Source: Kitasatospora sp. DSM 101779
Lineage (GTDB): Bacteria; Actinomycetota; Actinomycetes; Streptomycetales; Streptomycetaceae
DNA length: 64,000 nucleotides
Reading direction: 5' to 3'
Assembly (NCBI RefSeq): GCF_025655475.1
Contig: NZ_JAHTIK010000001.1
Span: forward strand, 799,622-863,621
Shown: piece after piece, positions 15,844-24,523 of the stretch
How positions within the stretch are numbered: the first letter of the stretch is position 1
How the letters are laid out: the number at the start of each line of letters is the position of its first letter
Position numbers and translations under genes: made by a program
Notes under the pieces: generated by a model
Told to the model about the DNA's origin: nothing
Seen by the model: the letters and a program-made list of their open reading frames with translations, nothing else
Databases searched by the model: none

Positions 15844-16680
15844 TCAGAGGGTCGGCGGCGCCGTGCGGCGGGCCGCGTGACGGGCGCGGGCGGCGGCCAG
15901 GTCGCGGCGCAGCTCGTCCTCCGGGATCTCCGGGGCGAGTCCGGCCCGTCCGGGGTTCTGCCGCCAGCAGCCGCAGGGCCGGCTGAAGGTGCGGCCGTCG
16001 GTCGTGGTGTCGAGCAGCTCCGGCAGCCCGGCGAGGCGGCTGCAGCCGCGGACGGCATCGCGTGCCCGGTCGGCCGCGTGGAGCAGTCGCAGCTCCCACC
16101 GCAGGATGCAGTACGAACAGGCCGGGACCGCCGCCCGGTCGGCCTCGGCCAGCTCGGCGAGTGCGGTGCGGACGGGCCCGGCCAGGGACTCGTCGGCCGC
16201 CGCCTGCAGCAGCAGGAGGTTCACGGACTCCCGGTCCCGCGGATCGCACCAGATGAGCCGCAGCAGGGCGGCGGCCAGCAGGCGGTCGCCGCCGTCCGGA
16301 AGGGGCGCGACGAGGTGGATCCGGGTCAGCAACTGCTCGTCCCCCGCCGTCTCCTGTCCGTCGGCCGAGCGCCGGGCCTCCCAGTCCAGCTCGAACCGTG
16401 CGGCGTCCTCGCCGGCCGCGGTGTCCACCGGATACTCCAGCGTGCACTGCCGCCCGCTCCGGACGGTGGGCGCGAGCTCCACGTGCGTCCTCGTGCCGTC
16501 GGCAGCGTCGTACCTCCGCCGCACCCGCACGACCGGACGGGCCGGCGGCATGACCAGCCGCAGCACGAGGTCGCGTGCCGACCACCCCGGCGCCGGCGGC
16601 ACGACCCGCAGCGACGACCGACCGCCGTCGAGGCCGATCGACACCAACTCCTTGTGTTTGACGACCAGTTCCCAATCCAT
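15844..16680 (-). CDS. Hypothetical protein
   Basis: A 278-residue soluble protein with no family I can name. The N-terminal half is beta-rich (MDWELVVKHKELVSIGLDGG, VVRVRRRYDAADGTRTHVELAPTV). The C-terminal half is helical with Cys-containing patches VPACSYCILRWELRLL and FSRPCGCWRQNPG. A strong GGAGGAGGG site precedes ATG 16680, supporting the start. It is downstream of a disrupted gene on the same strand. A structural or effector role cannot be assigned. Confidence 0.7.
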   Translation of the reverse strand: MDWELVVKHKELVSIGLDGGRSSLRVVPPAPGWSARDLVLRLVMPPARPVVRVRRRYDAADGTRTHVELAPTVRSGRQCTLEYPVDTAAGEDAARFELDWEARRSADGQETAGDEQLLTRIHLVAPLPDGGDRLLAAALLRLIWCDPRDRESVNLLLLQAAADESLAGPVRTALAELAEADRAAVPACSYCILRWELRLLHAADRARDAVRGCSRLAGLPELLDTTTDGRTFSRPCGCWRQNPGRAGLAPEIPEDELRRDLAAARARHAARRTAPPTL

Positions 16681-16744
16681 GCGCGTCCCTCCTCCGGTTA
16701 CCGACGTACGGCCGGACAGCATCGGTTGCGCCCGGCCGTGCCGG

Positions 16745-17277
16745 TCAGGACGGTGCGAGTTCGCCGACCAGGCGTTCGTGGCTGCGGCGCAGCACCTGGC
16801 AGGCACGCCGGTCGGGGCCGCCGAAGGCAGGGTCTGCGGTCAGCGCTGACCAGTGTGCCAGCCGGGCGACGGCTCGGCGGGGCAGTTCGGGGCGGGGCGT
16901 GCCGGCGGGGAGGCCCAGCCGGGCGGCCGGGTCGGTGCCGTACTCGCCGGCCACCCGGCGCAGTTCGAGCAGGTCGGCCAGCCGGGCACCGAGCTGTTCC
17001 ACAACAGCGGCCCGGGTGTCGACCAACGGGCGTCTCTCCGGCCCGAGTTCGGCCGCCCGGCGGGTGGCCTGCTCGCTGGTGGCCGTCCGGGCGGACTCCA
17101 GCCGGACCAGTGCCTCCCGGGCGGACCCCCGCTCGCGGGCGATCCGGCTCTCCGACTCCGCCCGCACCGCGCCGCGCCGGCCAGGGTCCGGGTCACATCG
17201 CCGAACGCATGGGCGAGGTGGCTGTACTGGCCGGGGAAGGACGTGCCGAAGTCCACCACGAGCACCGGCGCTGCCAT
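16745..17277 (-). pseudogene. Disrupted gene, Hsp70-like start fused out of frame to a coiled-coil body
   Basis: ATG 17277 begins MAAPVLVVDFGTSFPGQYSHLAHAFGDVTRTL, whose VLVVDFGTS resembles the phosphate-1 loop of actin/Hsp70 ATPases. The sequence then continues sensibly only in another frame as RAESESRIARERGSAREALVRLESARTATS, a charged helical region, ending VGELAPS. The total of 533 nt is one short of a whole number of codons, so a single-base indel near 17160 separates the parts. The ATPase core is absent, so either this is a deletion remnant or the resemblance is fortuitous. It may have been co-transcribed with the hypothetical protein downstream. Confidence 0.5.
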
Positions 17278-17609
17278 GTCCCACCCGCTGGACGCATCCG
17301 GCCGGTCACAGAGCGCGCCGACCTGGATGTGCCGCGAGACTAGCCGCGGTGGATCCCCCCGCTCCGGCGGTTCCCGCCCCCCGGCCACACCGACGCGAGG
17401 CCGTAATCGACCTTCTACGCACGGATGTTGATGCTCCGTCCGGCAGTGCGAGCGAGTCGTACCGAGGGGCTCGGATATGCCAGCGGGGGCTCCGCGGGGT
17501 CGGGTGCTCGGACTCCGCCCCCGGGGCCGGACCGGTTCGGCGATCGCGCGGGACGGCCGGCGCGGGCGGGTCCGGACCGCAGCGGCGGCGGCCGGTCGGC
17601 CCGCCGGGG
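17278..17609. other. Non-coding stretch, nothing recognized
   Basis: About 330 bp between the broken gene and the sigma factor. No start with a ribosome-binding site, no strong inverted repeat and no family motif was seen. Confidence 0.5.
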
Positions 17610-18431
17610 TCAGCAGGGTGCCACCGCCTCGGGCAGGGTGGGTATCAGGGACGAGGTGACGATCCGGCGGTTGGCCCGGCGGAACTCCTCGGCCACCCGG
17701 CCGCAGCTGAGGCACTCGTCCAGGTGCCGCGCCAGCTCCCGCCCGCGCCGCCGGCCCGGGCGGCGCACGGCGCCGGCCAGCAGCGAGGTGAAGTAGCGGC
17801 ACTCCAGACCGGTGCCCTCGTCCACGTGCGCGCGCAGGTACGCCTCGCGCAGCCCGGACCGGGCCCGGGCCGCGAGGGAGCGCACGCCGCTCGGCGTCAT
17901 GCTCATCCGCTTGCCGACGGTCGCGGCGGACTCGCCCTCCACCACGAAGAACCAGAGCAGCACCTGCCAGCGCTCGGGCAGGGCCCGGAAGGCCCGGGCG
18001 ATCAGCTCGGCCTCCTCGGCGGCGAGCAGCGCGTTCTCGGTGGCCGTCTCGTCGGCCAGGTGGTCGGCCCAGCTGTGGAAGTCGTCCGGCAGCAGGACGC
18101 GGTCCGCGGTCTGGGCGCTCCACTCCATCGCCGTCCGGCGGACGCAGGCCTTCAGGTACGGGCGCCAGGCGTGCCGCGGACCGCGGCCGCGGGCGACAGA
18201 GTGGTACGTGCTGGCGTAGGCCTCGGCGGCGAGGTCCTGCGCGGTCTGCAGGTCGCGGCAGTAGCGGCGGGCGTAGGCGAGCACGGCGCCGTGGTGGCGC
18301 GTGAACACCTCGGCCATCACCTCCCGGATGCGGGAGGTTCCGGTCGCGGTCGGGGCGGCGATGACCTCCGCGAGTTCGGCGTCGCTCAGCGCGCTCAAAC
18401 CGGACTCGGGGGTACTGGTACGAGGGGTCAC
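17610..18431 (-). CDS. ECF-type RNA polymerase sigma factor with C-terminal zinc finger
   Basis: A 273-residue protein. Region 2 is the DLQTAQDLAAEAYASTYHSVA block and region 4 the LPERWQVLLWFFVVEGESAATVGKRMSMTPSGVRSLAARARSGLREAYL block. It ends with ARHLDECLSCGRVAEEFRRANR, an HxxxCxxC zinc finger like that of ZAS anti-sigma factors, but fused to the sigma factor itself. The acidic, long region between regions 2 and 4 is typical of this Streptomyces group. GTG 18431 has a GAGGAGG site 6 nt upstream. No separate anti-sigma gene is adjacent, so control may be built in. Confidence 0.88.
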   Translation of the reverse strand: MTPRTSTPESGLSALSDAELAEVIAAPTATGTSRIREVMAEVFTRHHGAVLAYARRYCRDLQTAQDLAAEAYASTYHSVARGRGPRHAWRPYLKACVRRTAMEWSAQTADRVLLPDDFHSWADHLADETATENALLAAEEAELIARAFRALPERWQVLLWFFVVEGESAATVGKRMSMTPSGVRSLAARARSGLREAYLRAHVDEGTGLECRYFTSLLAGAVRRPGRRRGRELARHLDECLSCGRVAEEFRRANRRIVTSSLIPTLPEAVAPC

Positions 18432-18911
18432 CCTGTTCCTCCTCAGCTCTGGCCTTCTCACGGGGGGAGTTCGCGGGGCCTGGCCGGCGTGTCGGCCGCA
18501 CGGGCCGGGACGGGGAACTGCCTGGACGAAAGGCATCGACGGCGTCTGCTGGGGCCGTCGGGACGGTGTGGCGGGAGGGCCACAGCACACCAGTCCCACG
18601 GGTTTCAGTGCAACAGTCTTCAAAACACCGGCGCGCAGGACGATTCCGGATCCGAATGTGGGGGAATCGCGTGCATCGCATCACGGCTGCGTCTCGGCGC
18701 CGCAGGACGCGCTCCCGCCCCTGGTGGGCGCACTTCCCGACACTCTGGCGCGACCGCGTCAAGTGGAACGGCTGCGAAATGCGCGGAAAGTTCATACAGC
18801 ATTTGCATGGTTGGGCGCCCCCGGCGGGCGGCTTGTGTGACAGAGTGTCAGCAATTTGGGTGACGCTCCGACACATGCCGTGCAGCGCACAGCGACAACG
18901 CGCATGCAAGA
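18432..18911. other. Upstream region of the zinc-finger sigma factor
   Basis: About 480 bp with no gene I can support. TGACAGAGTGTCA at 18838-18850 is a 13-bp inverted repeat (TGACA-GAG-TGTCA) and could be an operator. Promoter boxes could not be placed confidently. Confidence 0.4.
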
Positions 18912-18953
18912 GGGCGGGGTCACCCCCGGCTGTTGCCGGCGGTAACCCCGCCC
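18912..18953 (-). terminator. Terminator of the redox/secreted-protein operon
   Basis: GGGCGGGGT and ACCCCGCCC form the outer stem, with CCCGGC and GCCGG forming an inner stem, just beyond the last leftward gene (stop at 18976). Confidence 0.7.
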
Positions 18954-18975
18954 TCTCGTCGCTGTGCGTGTCCGG

Positions 18976-19452
18976 CTATCCCCCGCCGGTGTGCTCGTGC
19001 GTTCCGGTGTGGTCGGCCCCGTTCACCACCTTTCCGCCCAGCAGGCCGTGGAGTTGGTCCGCGGTGGCGTCGGAGAGCACCACCACCCAGTCGTCGCCCA
19101 CCAGATAGGACCCGCCGTAGGCCTCGGCCTCGGTGATCCAGGCCTGCTGGGCCCGGGGCTCCGGGAAGGTGGCGATCCAGATCTCCTCCCCGCCCGAGCT
19201 GCACAGGCCCTGGCGGAGGTCGGCCGTGTCGGCGGTGATCTCGGCTGTGCAGCCGATCCGCTGGGCCAGCAGCTCCACCGAGTTGCCGGAGGGGCGCTGG
19301 GCGGCCTGCGAGGTGCCGGCCAATCCTCCCGGCCCCCAGAGGAGTTCGAAGACCCCGAGGAGGAGCAGGAGGGCCAGCGCGGACCACTTCAGTGCGGTGC
19401 GGACGGAGCGGCCGTCCCCGGGCGGCGCCAGGGCCGCGCTCAGGGGCCTCAC
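18976..19452 (-). CDS. Membrane-anchored extracytoplasmic protein, last gene of redox operon
   Basis: A 158-residue protein: short basic N-terminus, one membrane helix (TALKWSALALLLLLGVFELLW), then a ~100-residue outside domain. The domain contains a likely disulfide pair (GCTAEITADTADLRQGLCSS), the stretch GSYLVGDDWVVVLSDATADQLHGLLGGKVV and a His-rich end (HTGTHEHTGGG). GTG 19452 overlaps the stop of the YxFxxD gene (GTGA), so it is coupled to it. Function unknown; position suggests a partner or anchor for the secreted redox protein. Confidence 0.75.
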   Translation of the reverse strand: MRPLSAALAPPGDGRSVRTALKWSALALLLLLGVFELLWGPGGLAGTSQAAQRPSGNSVELLAQRIGCTAEITADTADLRQGLCSSGGEEIWIATFPEPRAQQAWITEAEAYGGSYLVGDDWVVVLSDATADQLHGLLGGKVVNGADHTGTHEHTGGG

Positions 19453-20465
19453 TTGCCGGTCGCCGCCTTGCCCTGCGGGTTGATGGCCGTCCACAGGCCG
19501 TTGGCCAGGCCGTTCCCCAGCGCGTCGCCGGCGGTCTTGTCACCGGTGTAGAGGTAGGCGGGGGTGCAGTTGATGCTCAGCTGCCAGGAGCCGTCCGAGC
19601 GCTGCATCTTGCCGATCAGCTTCGGGTCCACACCCTTGATCTTCTTGGGGTCGACCGGCGGCGCGGGCGTCCAGGTCTTGAGGCACTCCCCCTCACAGTT
19701 GGACTTCATCGGCCAGGCGGTGTCCTTGCCGAAGTGGTAGAGCGTCATGCCGTTGGCGTCCACCATGATCGGACCGAGCTGCGGGTGGTTGAAGACCGAG
19801 ATCTGGACGCCGGCCGGGGCCTGCTGGGTCATCGACGGCATGGCGGTGGGCTGGGCGGTCGCGGTGGGCGCCGCGGTGGCGCCGCCGGCCTTGGCCTTGC
19901 TCCCGTCCGGCGCCAGGGCGTGCCAGGTGCCGCCCACGCCCTCGCCCTTGGTGTCACCGGGCGCGGTGTCCTGTGCGTAGCGGTAGGCGGGCCATCCGCC
20001 GACCGTCAGCTGCCGGGAGCCGTCGGCCCGGGTGATCTCGCCGAGCTTGCCGGCGTCGACGCCGGTGCCCGCCGTGGTGGTGTCGTCCTTCAGGACGGGC
20101 GGCCAGGTGGTGGCGCACGTCCCCGCGCAGTTGGACGCCGGCGGCTTGGCGGTGTCCTTGTCGAAGCGGTAGAGGGTGAAGCCCTCGCCGTCCGTCAGCA
20201 CCGGGCCGAGCTTCTCGTCGACGCGGACGGCCAGCTGTCCGCCCGGCTTGCCCGCGGTGCCCGCCGGCGCGGAGGACCCGTAGTCCCCGTAGGCTCCGCC
20301 TCCGCCCGCCGGGGCCGGCGTGCCTCCCGCCCCGGCCAGCTGGCCGGCGTCGGTCTTGCCGTTGGACGGGCTGGCGCTGCTGTTGGCGCTGCCGAAGGCG
20401 GCCATGAGCACAAGGCCGGCCAGCAGGAGGCAGACCGCCACGAGGCCGTATCGTTTCGTGGTCAT
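19449..20465 (-). CDS. Secreted YxFxxD-repeat protein (COG4315 family)
   Basis: A 338-residue exported protein with an N-terminal hydrophobic segment (GLVAVCLLLAGLVLMAAFG), no lipobox, and a Gly/Ala/Ser-rich spacer. It carries two tandem units of the COG4315 'Yx(FWY)xxD' type. The motifs are YRFDKD (99-104), YRYAQD (161-166), YHFGKD (243-248) and YLYTGD (304-309). Each unit also has a Cys pair before a Trp (SNCAGTCATTW, SNCEGECLKTW). The family is common outside the membrane in actinobacteria and its role is not established. It lies downstream of a cytochrome b and a NuoF-like flavoprotein, so an extracytoplasmic electron-acceptor or metal role is inferred. Confidence 0.82.
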   Translation of the reverse strand: MTTKRYGLVAVCLLLAGLVLMAAFGSANSSASPSNGKTDAGQLAGAGGTPAPAGGGGAYGDYGSSAPAGTAGKPGGQLAVRVDEKLGPVLTDGEGFTLYRFDKDTAKPPASNCAGTCATTWPPVLKDDTTTAGTGVDAGKLGEITRADGSRQLTVGGWPAYRYAQDTAPGDTKGEGVGGTWHALAPDGSKAKAGGATAAPTATAQPTAMPSMTQQAPAGVQISVFNHPQLGPIMVDANGMTLYHFGKDTAWPMKSNCEGECLKTWTPAPPVDPKKIKGVDPKLIGKMQRSDGSWQLSINCTPAYLYTGDKTAGDALGNGLANGLWTAINPQGKAATGK

Positions 20466-20588
20466 CGTCAAGATCTTCCTTGCCTTTCCATCGGTGGTGC
20501 TGTTCGAGGGATCGCTGGTCAAGGTCGTTCGGTCGGGGAATCGTTCGGTCAGGGGATCGTCGGTTCAGGTGCGTCGCCGGTGCACGGC

Positions 20589-20654
20589 TGTCGTCGGTAC
20601 TGGGGCGTCGTCGGTACTGGGACGTTGTCGGTACTGGGACGTCGTCCGTGGGGA
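20589..20654. repeat. 17-bp tandem repeats inside the redox operon
   Basis: Nearly four copies of a 17-bp unit (CGTCGTCGGTACTGGGG type) at 20589-20605, 20606-20622, 20623-20639 and a degenerate 20640-20654. They fill part of the 199-bp gap between the NuoF-like gene and the YxFxxD gene, on the transcribed leader of the latter. Confidence 0.85.
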
Positions 20655-20664
20655 CGTGCGGGGA

Positions 20665-22101
20665 TCACTGGATCTTCAGGGCCAGCGCCGGGCACCGGTC
20701 CACCGCGCGGGCGGCCTGCTGGAGCAGCTCCGGCGGAACGGGCATGACACCGGCGGCGGGGAAGCCGTCCGCCTCCAGGCTGATGACCTCGGGCAGGACG
20801 CTGGTGCACAGGCCGTGCGCCTCGCAGAGGGTCCAGTCCACGACGATCGTCCCGGCGCTCTCCATGACCGGCATGGGGAGCACGTCCTGGACGGGCCGGC
20901 CGCAGCCGTACTGGTAGGTGTGCATCTGCAGGTCCTCGTCGAAGACCTCCAGCGCCGAGGCGACGAACCGGGAGGCGGCGTCGGGGTGGCTGCACGCGCC
21001 CCGTCCCGTGACCGCCTTCATCCGCGACTCGACGGCCTCCAGGGCGGGACGTCCGCCACCCTTCACCACCTGCTCCAGCTCCTTCACCAGGGCCGGCAGT
21101 CCGAGATAGCAGGGCCCGCACTGGCCCGCCGTCTCGTCGGCCAGCCAGCGGGCGACCCGGAGGACCTCGCCGAGCGGGCAGGTGGTGGGCGGCAGCGGCA
21201 GGAGCGCTCCGGCGCCCAGTGCCCCGCCCAGGCTCCGCAGGGACTGCCGCGACACCGTCGCCCGGCTCGCGGCTTCAGGGCTGAGCCACTTGCCGTGGTA
21301 GCCGCCGGTCAGCACGCCCTGCCCGATCTCCAGGTCGAACAGTGCGAGCAGTTGCGGGAGCGGGACGCCGAGGGGCGTCTCCACCACCTGGCGGCCGGCG
21401 AGGGTGAGCAGGACCGTCCCTGGCTCCGACGGGGTGCCTGCCTCGCGGTAGGGCAGTGCCCCCAGCCGGGCCGCGACGGCGAGTTGCGCGTAGGTCTCGG
21501 CGTTGGACAGCAGGGTCGGCAGGCCGCGGACGCCGCTGTCGCTCGTCCGGACCTTGCCGCCGCGCGGCAGGGCGATCCCGCTGGTGATGCCGCGGGCCAG
21601 CGAGCTGCCCTCGCCCGAGACGAACCGCTCGGGCAGCCGGGCGACGTTGACCGGCACCCGGGTCGACCGCCGCTCCGCCAGCGCCCGGCGCAGCGACTGC
21701 TCGGTGTCGGCGCGGGTGACCCCGAGCACCACCTGCTCGGCGTCCAGGGCCTCGGCTGCCAGCAGGGCCCCGTCCACGACGAGGTGGGGGGTGCGCAGCA
21801 GCAGGGCCGCGTCCTTGAGACAACTCGGTTCTCCTTCCGTTCCGTTGACGACCACGACCGGGCGGGTGCGGCGCCGGGCGGCCGACTTCACGACGGCCCG
21901 GAGCTTCCGGGCGAACGGGAAGCCGGCGCCGCCCCGGCCGCGCAGGTCGACGTTCTCGGCGAGGTCGGCCAGGTCCTCGGCCTTCATCGGGGACAGCCGG
22001 CCGTGGACGACCAGGTGCTCGCGGTAGTCCAGCTGCTCGGCGTGCTCCAGGCCGGCGAAGAGCACGGGCCGGCCGAGCCAGGCGATCGGGGCGCCGCTCA
22101 T
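20665..22101 (-). CDS. NuoF-like NADH-flavoprotein fused to a ferredoxin domain
   Basis: A 478-residue cytoplasmic protein. Residues ~40-250 are the NADH/FMN domain (LRGRGGAGFPFARKL and VVNGTEGEPSCLKDAALL), followed by the SLBB region. The NuoF Fe-S motif reads ETAGQCGPC plus GRGACSHP (Cys 328, 331, 370), with Ala where complex I has its first Cys. The last ~60 residues form a ferredoxin with CEAHGLC (426, 432) and DRCP (470), a three-Cys pattern that suits a [3Fe-4S] cluster. It should take electrons from NADH and pass them on. Its ATG overlaps the stop of the cytochrome b gene (ATGA), implying a stoichiometric complex with that membrane protein. Confidence 0.88.
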   Translation of the reverse strand: MSGAPIAWLGRPVLFAGLEHAEQLDYREHLVVHGRLSPMKAEDLADLAENVDLRGRGGAGFPFARKLRAVVKSAARRRTRPVVVVNGTEGEPSCLKDAALLLRTPHLVVDGALLAAEALDAEQVVLGVTRADTEQSLRRALAERRSTRVPVNVARLPERFVSGEGSSLARGITSGIALPRGGKVRTSDSGVRGLPTLLSNAETYAQLAVAARLGALPYREAGTPSEPGTVLLTLAGRQVVETPLGVPLPQLLALFDLEIGQGVLTGGYHGKWLSPEAASRATVSRQSLRSLGGALGAGALLPLPPTTCPLGEVLRVARWLADETAGQCGPCYLGLPALVKELEQVVKGGGRPALEAVESRMKAVTGRGACSHPDAASRFVASALEVFDEDLQMHTYQYGCGRPVQDVLPMPVMESAGTIVVDWTLCEAHGLCTSVLPEVISLEADGFPAAGVMPVPPELLQQAARAVDRCPALALKIQ

Positions 22102-22949
22102 CCGTCCTGCCTGCGTCGTCCGGTGCCGGCGGCGACCGTCGGCCGGGAGGCCGTGTCGGGCCGGACCGCGGTGGCCGGGCGGCGCGGGGCGCCGCGGTCC
22201 TGGAAGGCCATCCGCAGCCCGAGCGCGACGATCACGCCGACCACGGCCACGCAGTACATGACGGTGATGTAGGTGGCGGGCAGCCGGCCCGCGTTGAGTC
22301 CGTGGACCAGGCCGGCGCCCCAGGCCGGGTAGGCGAGGACGTGGACGATCCGCCAGCGACGCGAGTCGCCGGTGCGGGCCAGCAGGCCGCGGGCCGCTCC
22401 GGCCAGTGCGACGGTGAGGAGCACGTAGCCGGAGAGCACGCCGAGGCCGTAGAGCACGGGCTTCTGCGGATCGGCGAACGGCACGAACGCACCGAGTGCT
22501 CCGATCTGGTCCTGGATCAGGTTCATCCACACGTGCAGGACGAGGAAGACCACGCCGCTGATGCCCATCACCCGGTGGATCGCCTGGGCGGCGAGCCGGT
22601 GGACGGGGTACAGCAGCAGCCGGTCGGTCGCCGCCAGGCCCCACAGCACCGCGGAGGTGAACGACACCAGGGCGAGCACCCCGGCCGCAATGCCGAGGAA
22701 CGCCTGGAGTGCGCCGTTGACGGCGACGGCCGTGAGGCCGAGCCCCGCCGCCAGCACGGGGAGGAAAGACCACACCGAACGGGGCTGCCGGCCGCCGGCG
22801 TCGGGCCGGTCCGCCGCGACCGCGGCGGGTGCCTGCTCGGTGCGCGCGGCACGGGCCGACCGGTTCGCCTGGCGGTTTCGGGCCGCTCGGCCCGCTCGCG
22901 CCGGCCCTGCGGCCGAATGCCAGGATCGGCGTCCTTGACCTGTCAACAT
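22098..22949 (-). CDS. Ferric-reductase/cytochrome-b-like membrane protein
   Basis: A 283-residue integral membrane protein with six predicted helices after a basic Ala/Arg-rich tail. Heme ligands are expected at His 125 (AIHRVMGISG), His 139 (VLHVWMN), His 203 (RIVHVLAYPAW) and His 216 (GLVHGLNAG). These are two His pairs spaced 13 residues apart on two helices, as in ferric-reductase-like transmembrane domains that hold two hemes. It lacks the FAD/NAD domains of Nox/Fre proteins; the coupled NuoF-like gene downstream probably supplies electrons. Together they could move electrons from NADH across the membrane. Confidence 0.82.
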   Translation of the reverse strand: MLTGQGRRSWHSAAGPARAGRAARNRQANRSARAARTEQAPAAVAADRPDAGGRQPRSVWSFLPVLAAGLGLTAVAVNGALQAFLGIAAGVLALVSFTSAVLWGLAATDRLLLYPVHRLAAQAIHRVMGISGVVFLVLHVWMNLIQDQIGALGAFVPFADPQKPVLYGLGVLSGYVLLTVALAGAARGLLARTGDSRRWRIVHVLAYPAWGAGLVHGLNAGRLPATYITVMYCVAVVGVIVALGLRMAFQDRGAPRRPATAVRPDTASRPTVAAGTGRRRQDG

Positions 22950-23067
22950 CGCTGAGCCCTCCGGCTGTGTCCTTGCTCTGCTCGAATGGCGCCCGGCTCC
23001 CCGGGCGGGCCGCGCGAGGGGTCGCGGCCCTGGCCGCCCGGGGTGTGCCCGGCGGCGACCCGACGGG

Positions 23068-24453
23068 TCAGCCGCAGCGGCGACCCTCGTTGATGCAACT
23101 CACCATCTGGTCCAGCAGGTTGCGGTTCATCACGTTGATGAAGTCACCGTGGTCGGTGATCGGGTTGTGGAGCTGCTCGGGGAAGCTGTCGACGGCGAAC
23201 TTGGCGCCGGACGGCACGTCGTAGGCGACGCGCTCCACCAGCTGGGGGATGGCCCGGAAGTTCCGAGGGCAGCTGCCGTTCTTGGAGAAGGCGGTGTGCG
23301 TGCGGTGGTTGGCGCTGTCGATGTTCTTGCCGTCCCAGCAGTCCGGGAACTTCAGGGTCCGCACGACCCGGCTGCCGTTCGGGCAGATCGGGTACTTGTC
23401 GGCGAGCTGGCGGTCCTCGAAGCCGGTGCAGCTCCAGGAGGCGTGGGCGTTGGCCGGCCCGTTGGTGAGGGCCTTGGCGTCGCCGGTGATGATCCGCAGG
23501 AAGCGGGTCATCGGCTGGACGCGGTTCCCGTTGGCGGAGCTGTAGGTGATCCCGACCTCGGCGGGCTGCAGGATGCGTCCGACGTTCTTGTCCTTGCCGC
23601 CGCCCGGGGCCTTGGCGTCCTTGTCGTTGGTGCCGTCGAGGAGCCGCAGCACCGGCCAGTAGTACGCGGACTGGTCCCCGTTGGAGCAGGTGGTGCCGGC
23701 GCCGGCGAGCTTGCCGTTGGAGGAGAACCCGTCGGTGATGCGGTTGCCGACGTAGTCGTGCATGTGGTGGGCGCCGTTGCTCACACCGGGCGCGACGATG
23801 ACGTTGTCGGGGTTGAGGTGGCGGTTCTCGTTGCGTCCGCAGCTGGAGGTGAAGGTGCCGGTGGCGGGGCCGTTGCGGGCGGGGCGGGCGGTGTTCGGGG
23901 CGACGGACCGGATATCGACGAAGCCGCGGCCGGGGCCGGACTTCGACCCGCCGGAGTTCTTGCTCTGGGCGGCGACGCTCTGCGCGTCGTTGGCGTAGTC
24001 CTTGGTGGAGGCGTCGACCACCAGGTCCTTGCGGATCGCGCAGTTCGCCAGTCCGGACATGTCCTGCGGCAGGCCGGAGTCCTTCCCGGCGCTCGCGGCG
24101 AGCTTGCGCAGGGTGTCGGACCGCTTGGCGGCCAGGTCACCCATGACGCGCTTCTCGCCGCCCCCGGCGCCGGGCTCGGAGAGGCTGCGGTAGGCGTCCG
24201 CGACCTGCACGTCGAGGTCGGCGAGGTCCCGGTCGACGTCCGCACGGGCGTTGTCCGGCACCGAGGCCAGGCCCAGCCCGACGTCCGCGCAGGCGACCGT
24301 GCCCGTCTGGGCGTTGGCCTGCTGCGACCTGGACGGGCGCTGCCCGGCGAACGCGGCCGCGGCGATCACCGAGCCACCGGCGACGGCCAGCACGCCGGCG
24401 AGCAGCAGGGCCAGCATTCTCCGTCCGGCCTTATCGCGTTTGTGAGTCCTCAT
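23068..24453 (-). CDS. Secreted DUF1996 protein
   Basis: A 461-residue exported protein. MRTHKRDKAGRRMLALLLAGVLAVAGGSVIAAAAFA is a typical signal peptide. Residues ~35-150 are a helical, charged spacer; the DUF1996 domain follows. It shows the family features NENRHLNPDNVIVAPGVSNGAHHMHDYVGN, CSNGDQSAYYWPVLRLLDG, and a Cys-rich end (FPDCWDGKNIDSANHRTH). DUF1996 proteins are secreted in fungi and actinomycetes and have no proven activity. ATG 24453 gives a clean signal peptide; a longer start at 24492 lacks a good ribosome-binding site. It is 118 bp before the cytochrome b gene on the same strand. Confidence 0.88.
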   Translation of the reverse strand: MRTHKRDKAGRRMLALLLAGVLAVAGGSVIAAAAFAGQRPSRSQQANAQTGTVACADVGLGLASVPDNARADVDRDLADLDVQVADAYRSLSEPGAGGGEKRVMGDLAAKRSDTLRKLAASAGKDSGLPQDMSGLANCAIRKDLVVDASTKDYANDAQSVAAQSKNSGGSKSGPGRGFVDIRSVAPNTARPARNGPATGTFTSSCGRNENRHLNPDNVIVAPGVSNGAHHMHDYVGNRITDGFSSNGKLAGAGTTCSNGDQSAYYWPVLRLLDGTNDKDAKAPGGGKDKNVGRILQPAEVGITYSSANGNRVQPMTRFLRIITGDAKALTNGPANAHASWSCTGFEDRQLADKYPICPNGSRVVRTLKFPDCWDGKNIDSANHRTHTAFSKNGSCPRNFRAIPQLVERVAYDVPSGAKFAVDSFPEQLHNPITDHGDFINVMNRNLLDQMVSCINEGRRCG

Positions 24454-24523
24454 ATTCACACTCTCGGTAGTCGTGGACAGGGTTTTCTGCACATTGTCCG
24501 GCGCTGCGGATCACCCGCTTCGT

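Noticed and set aside
20589-20654. Tandem 17-bp repeats considered as a CRISPR array
   Set aside because: Units are directly abutting with no spacers, and no cas gene is present.
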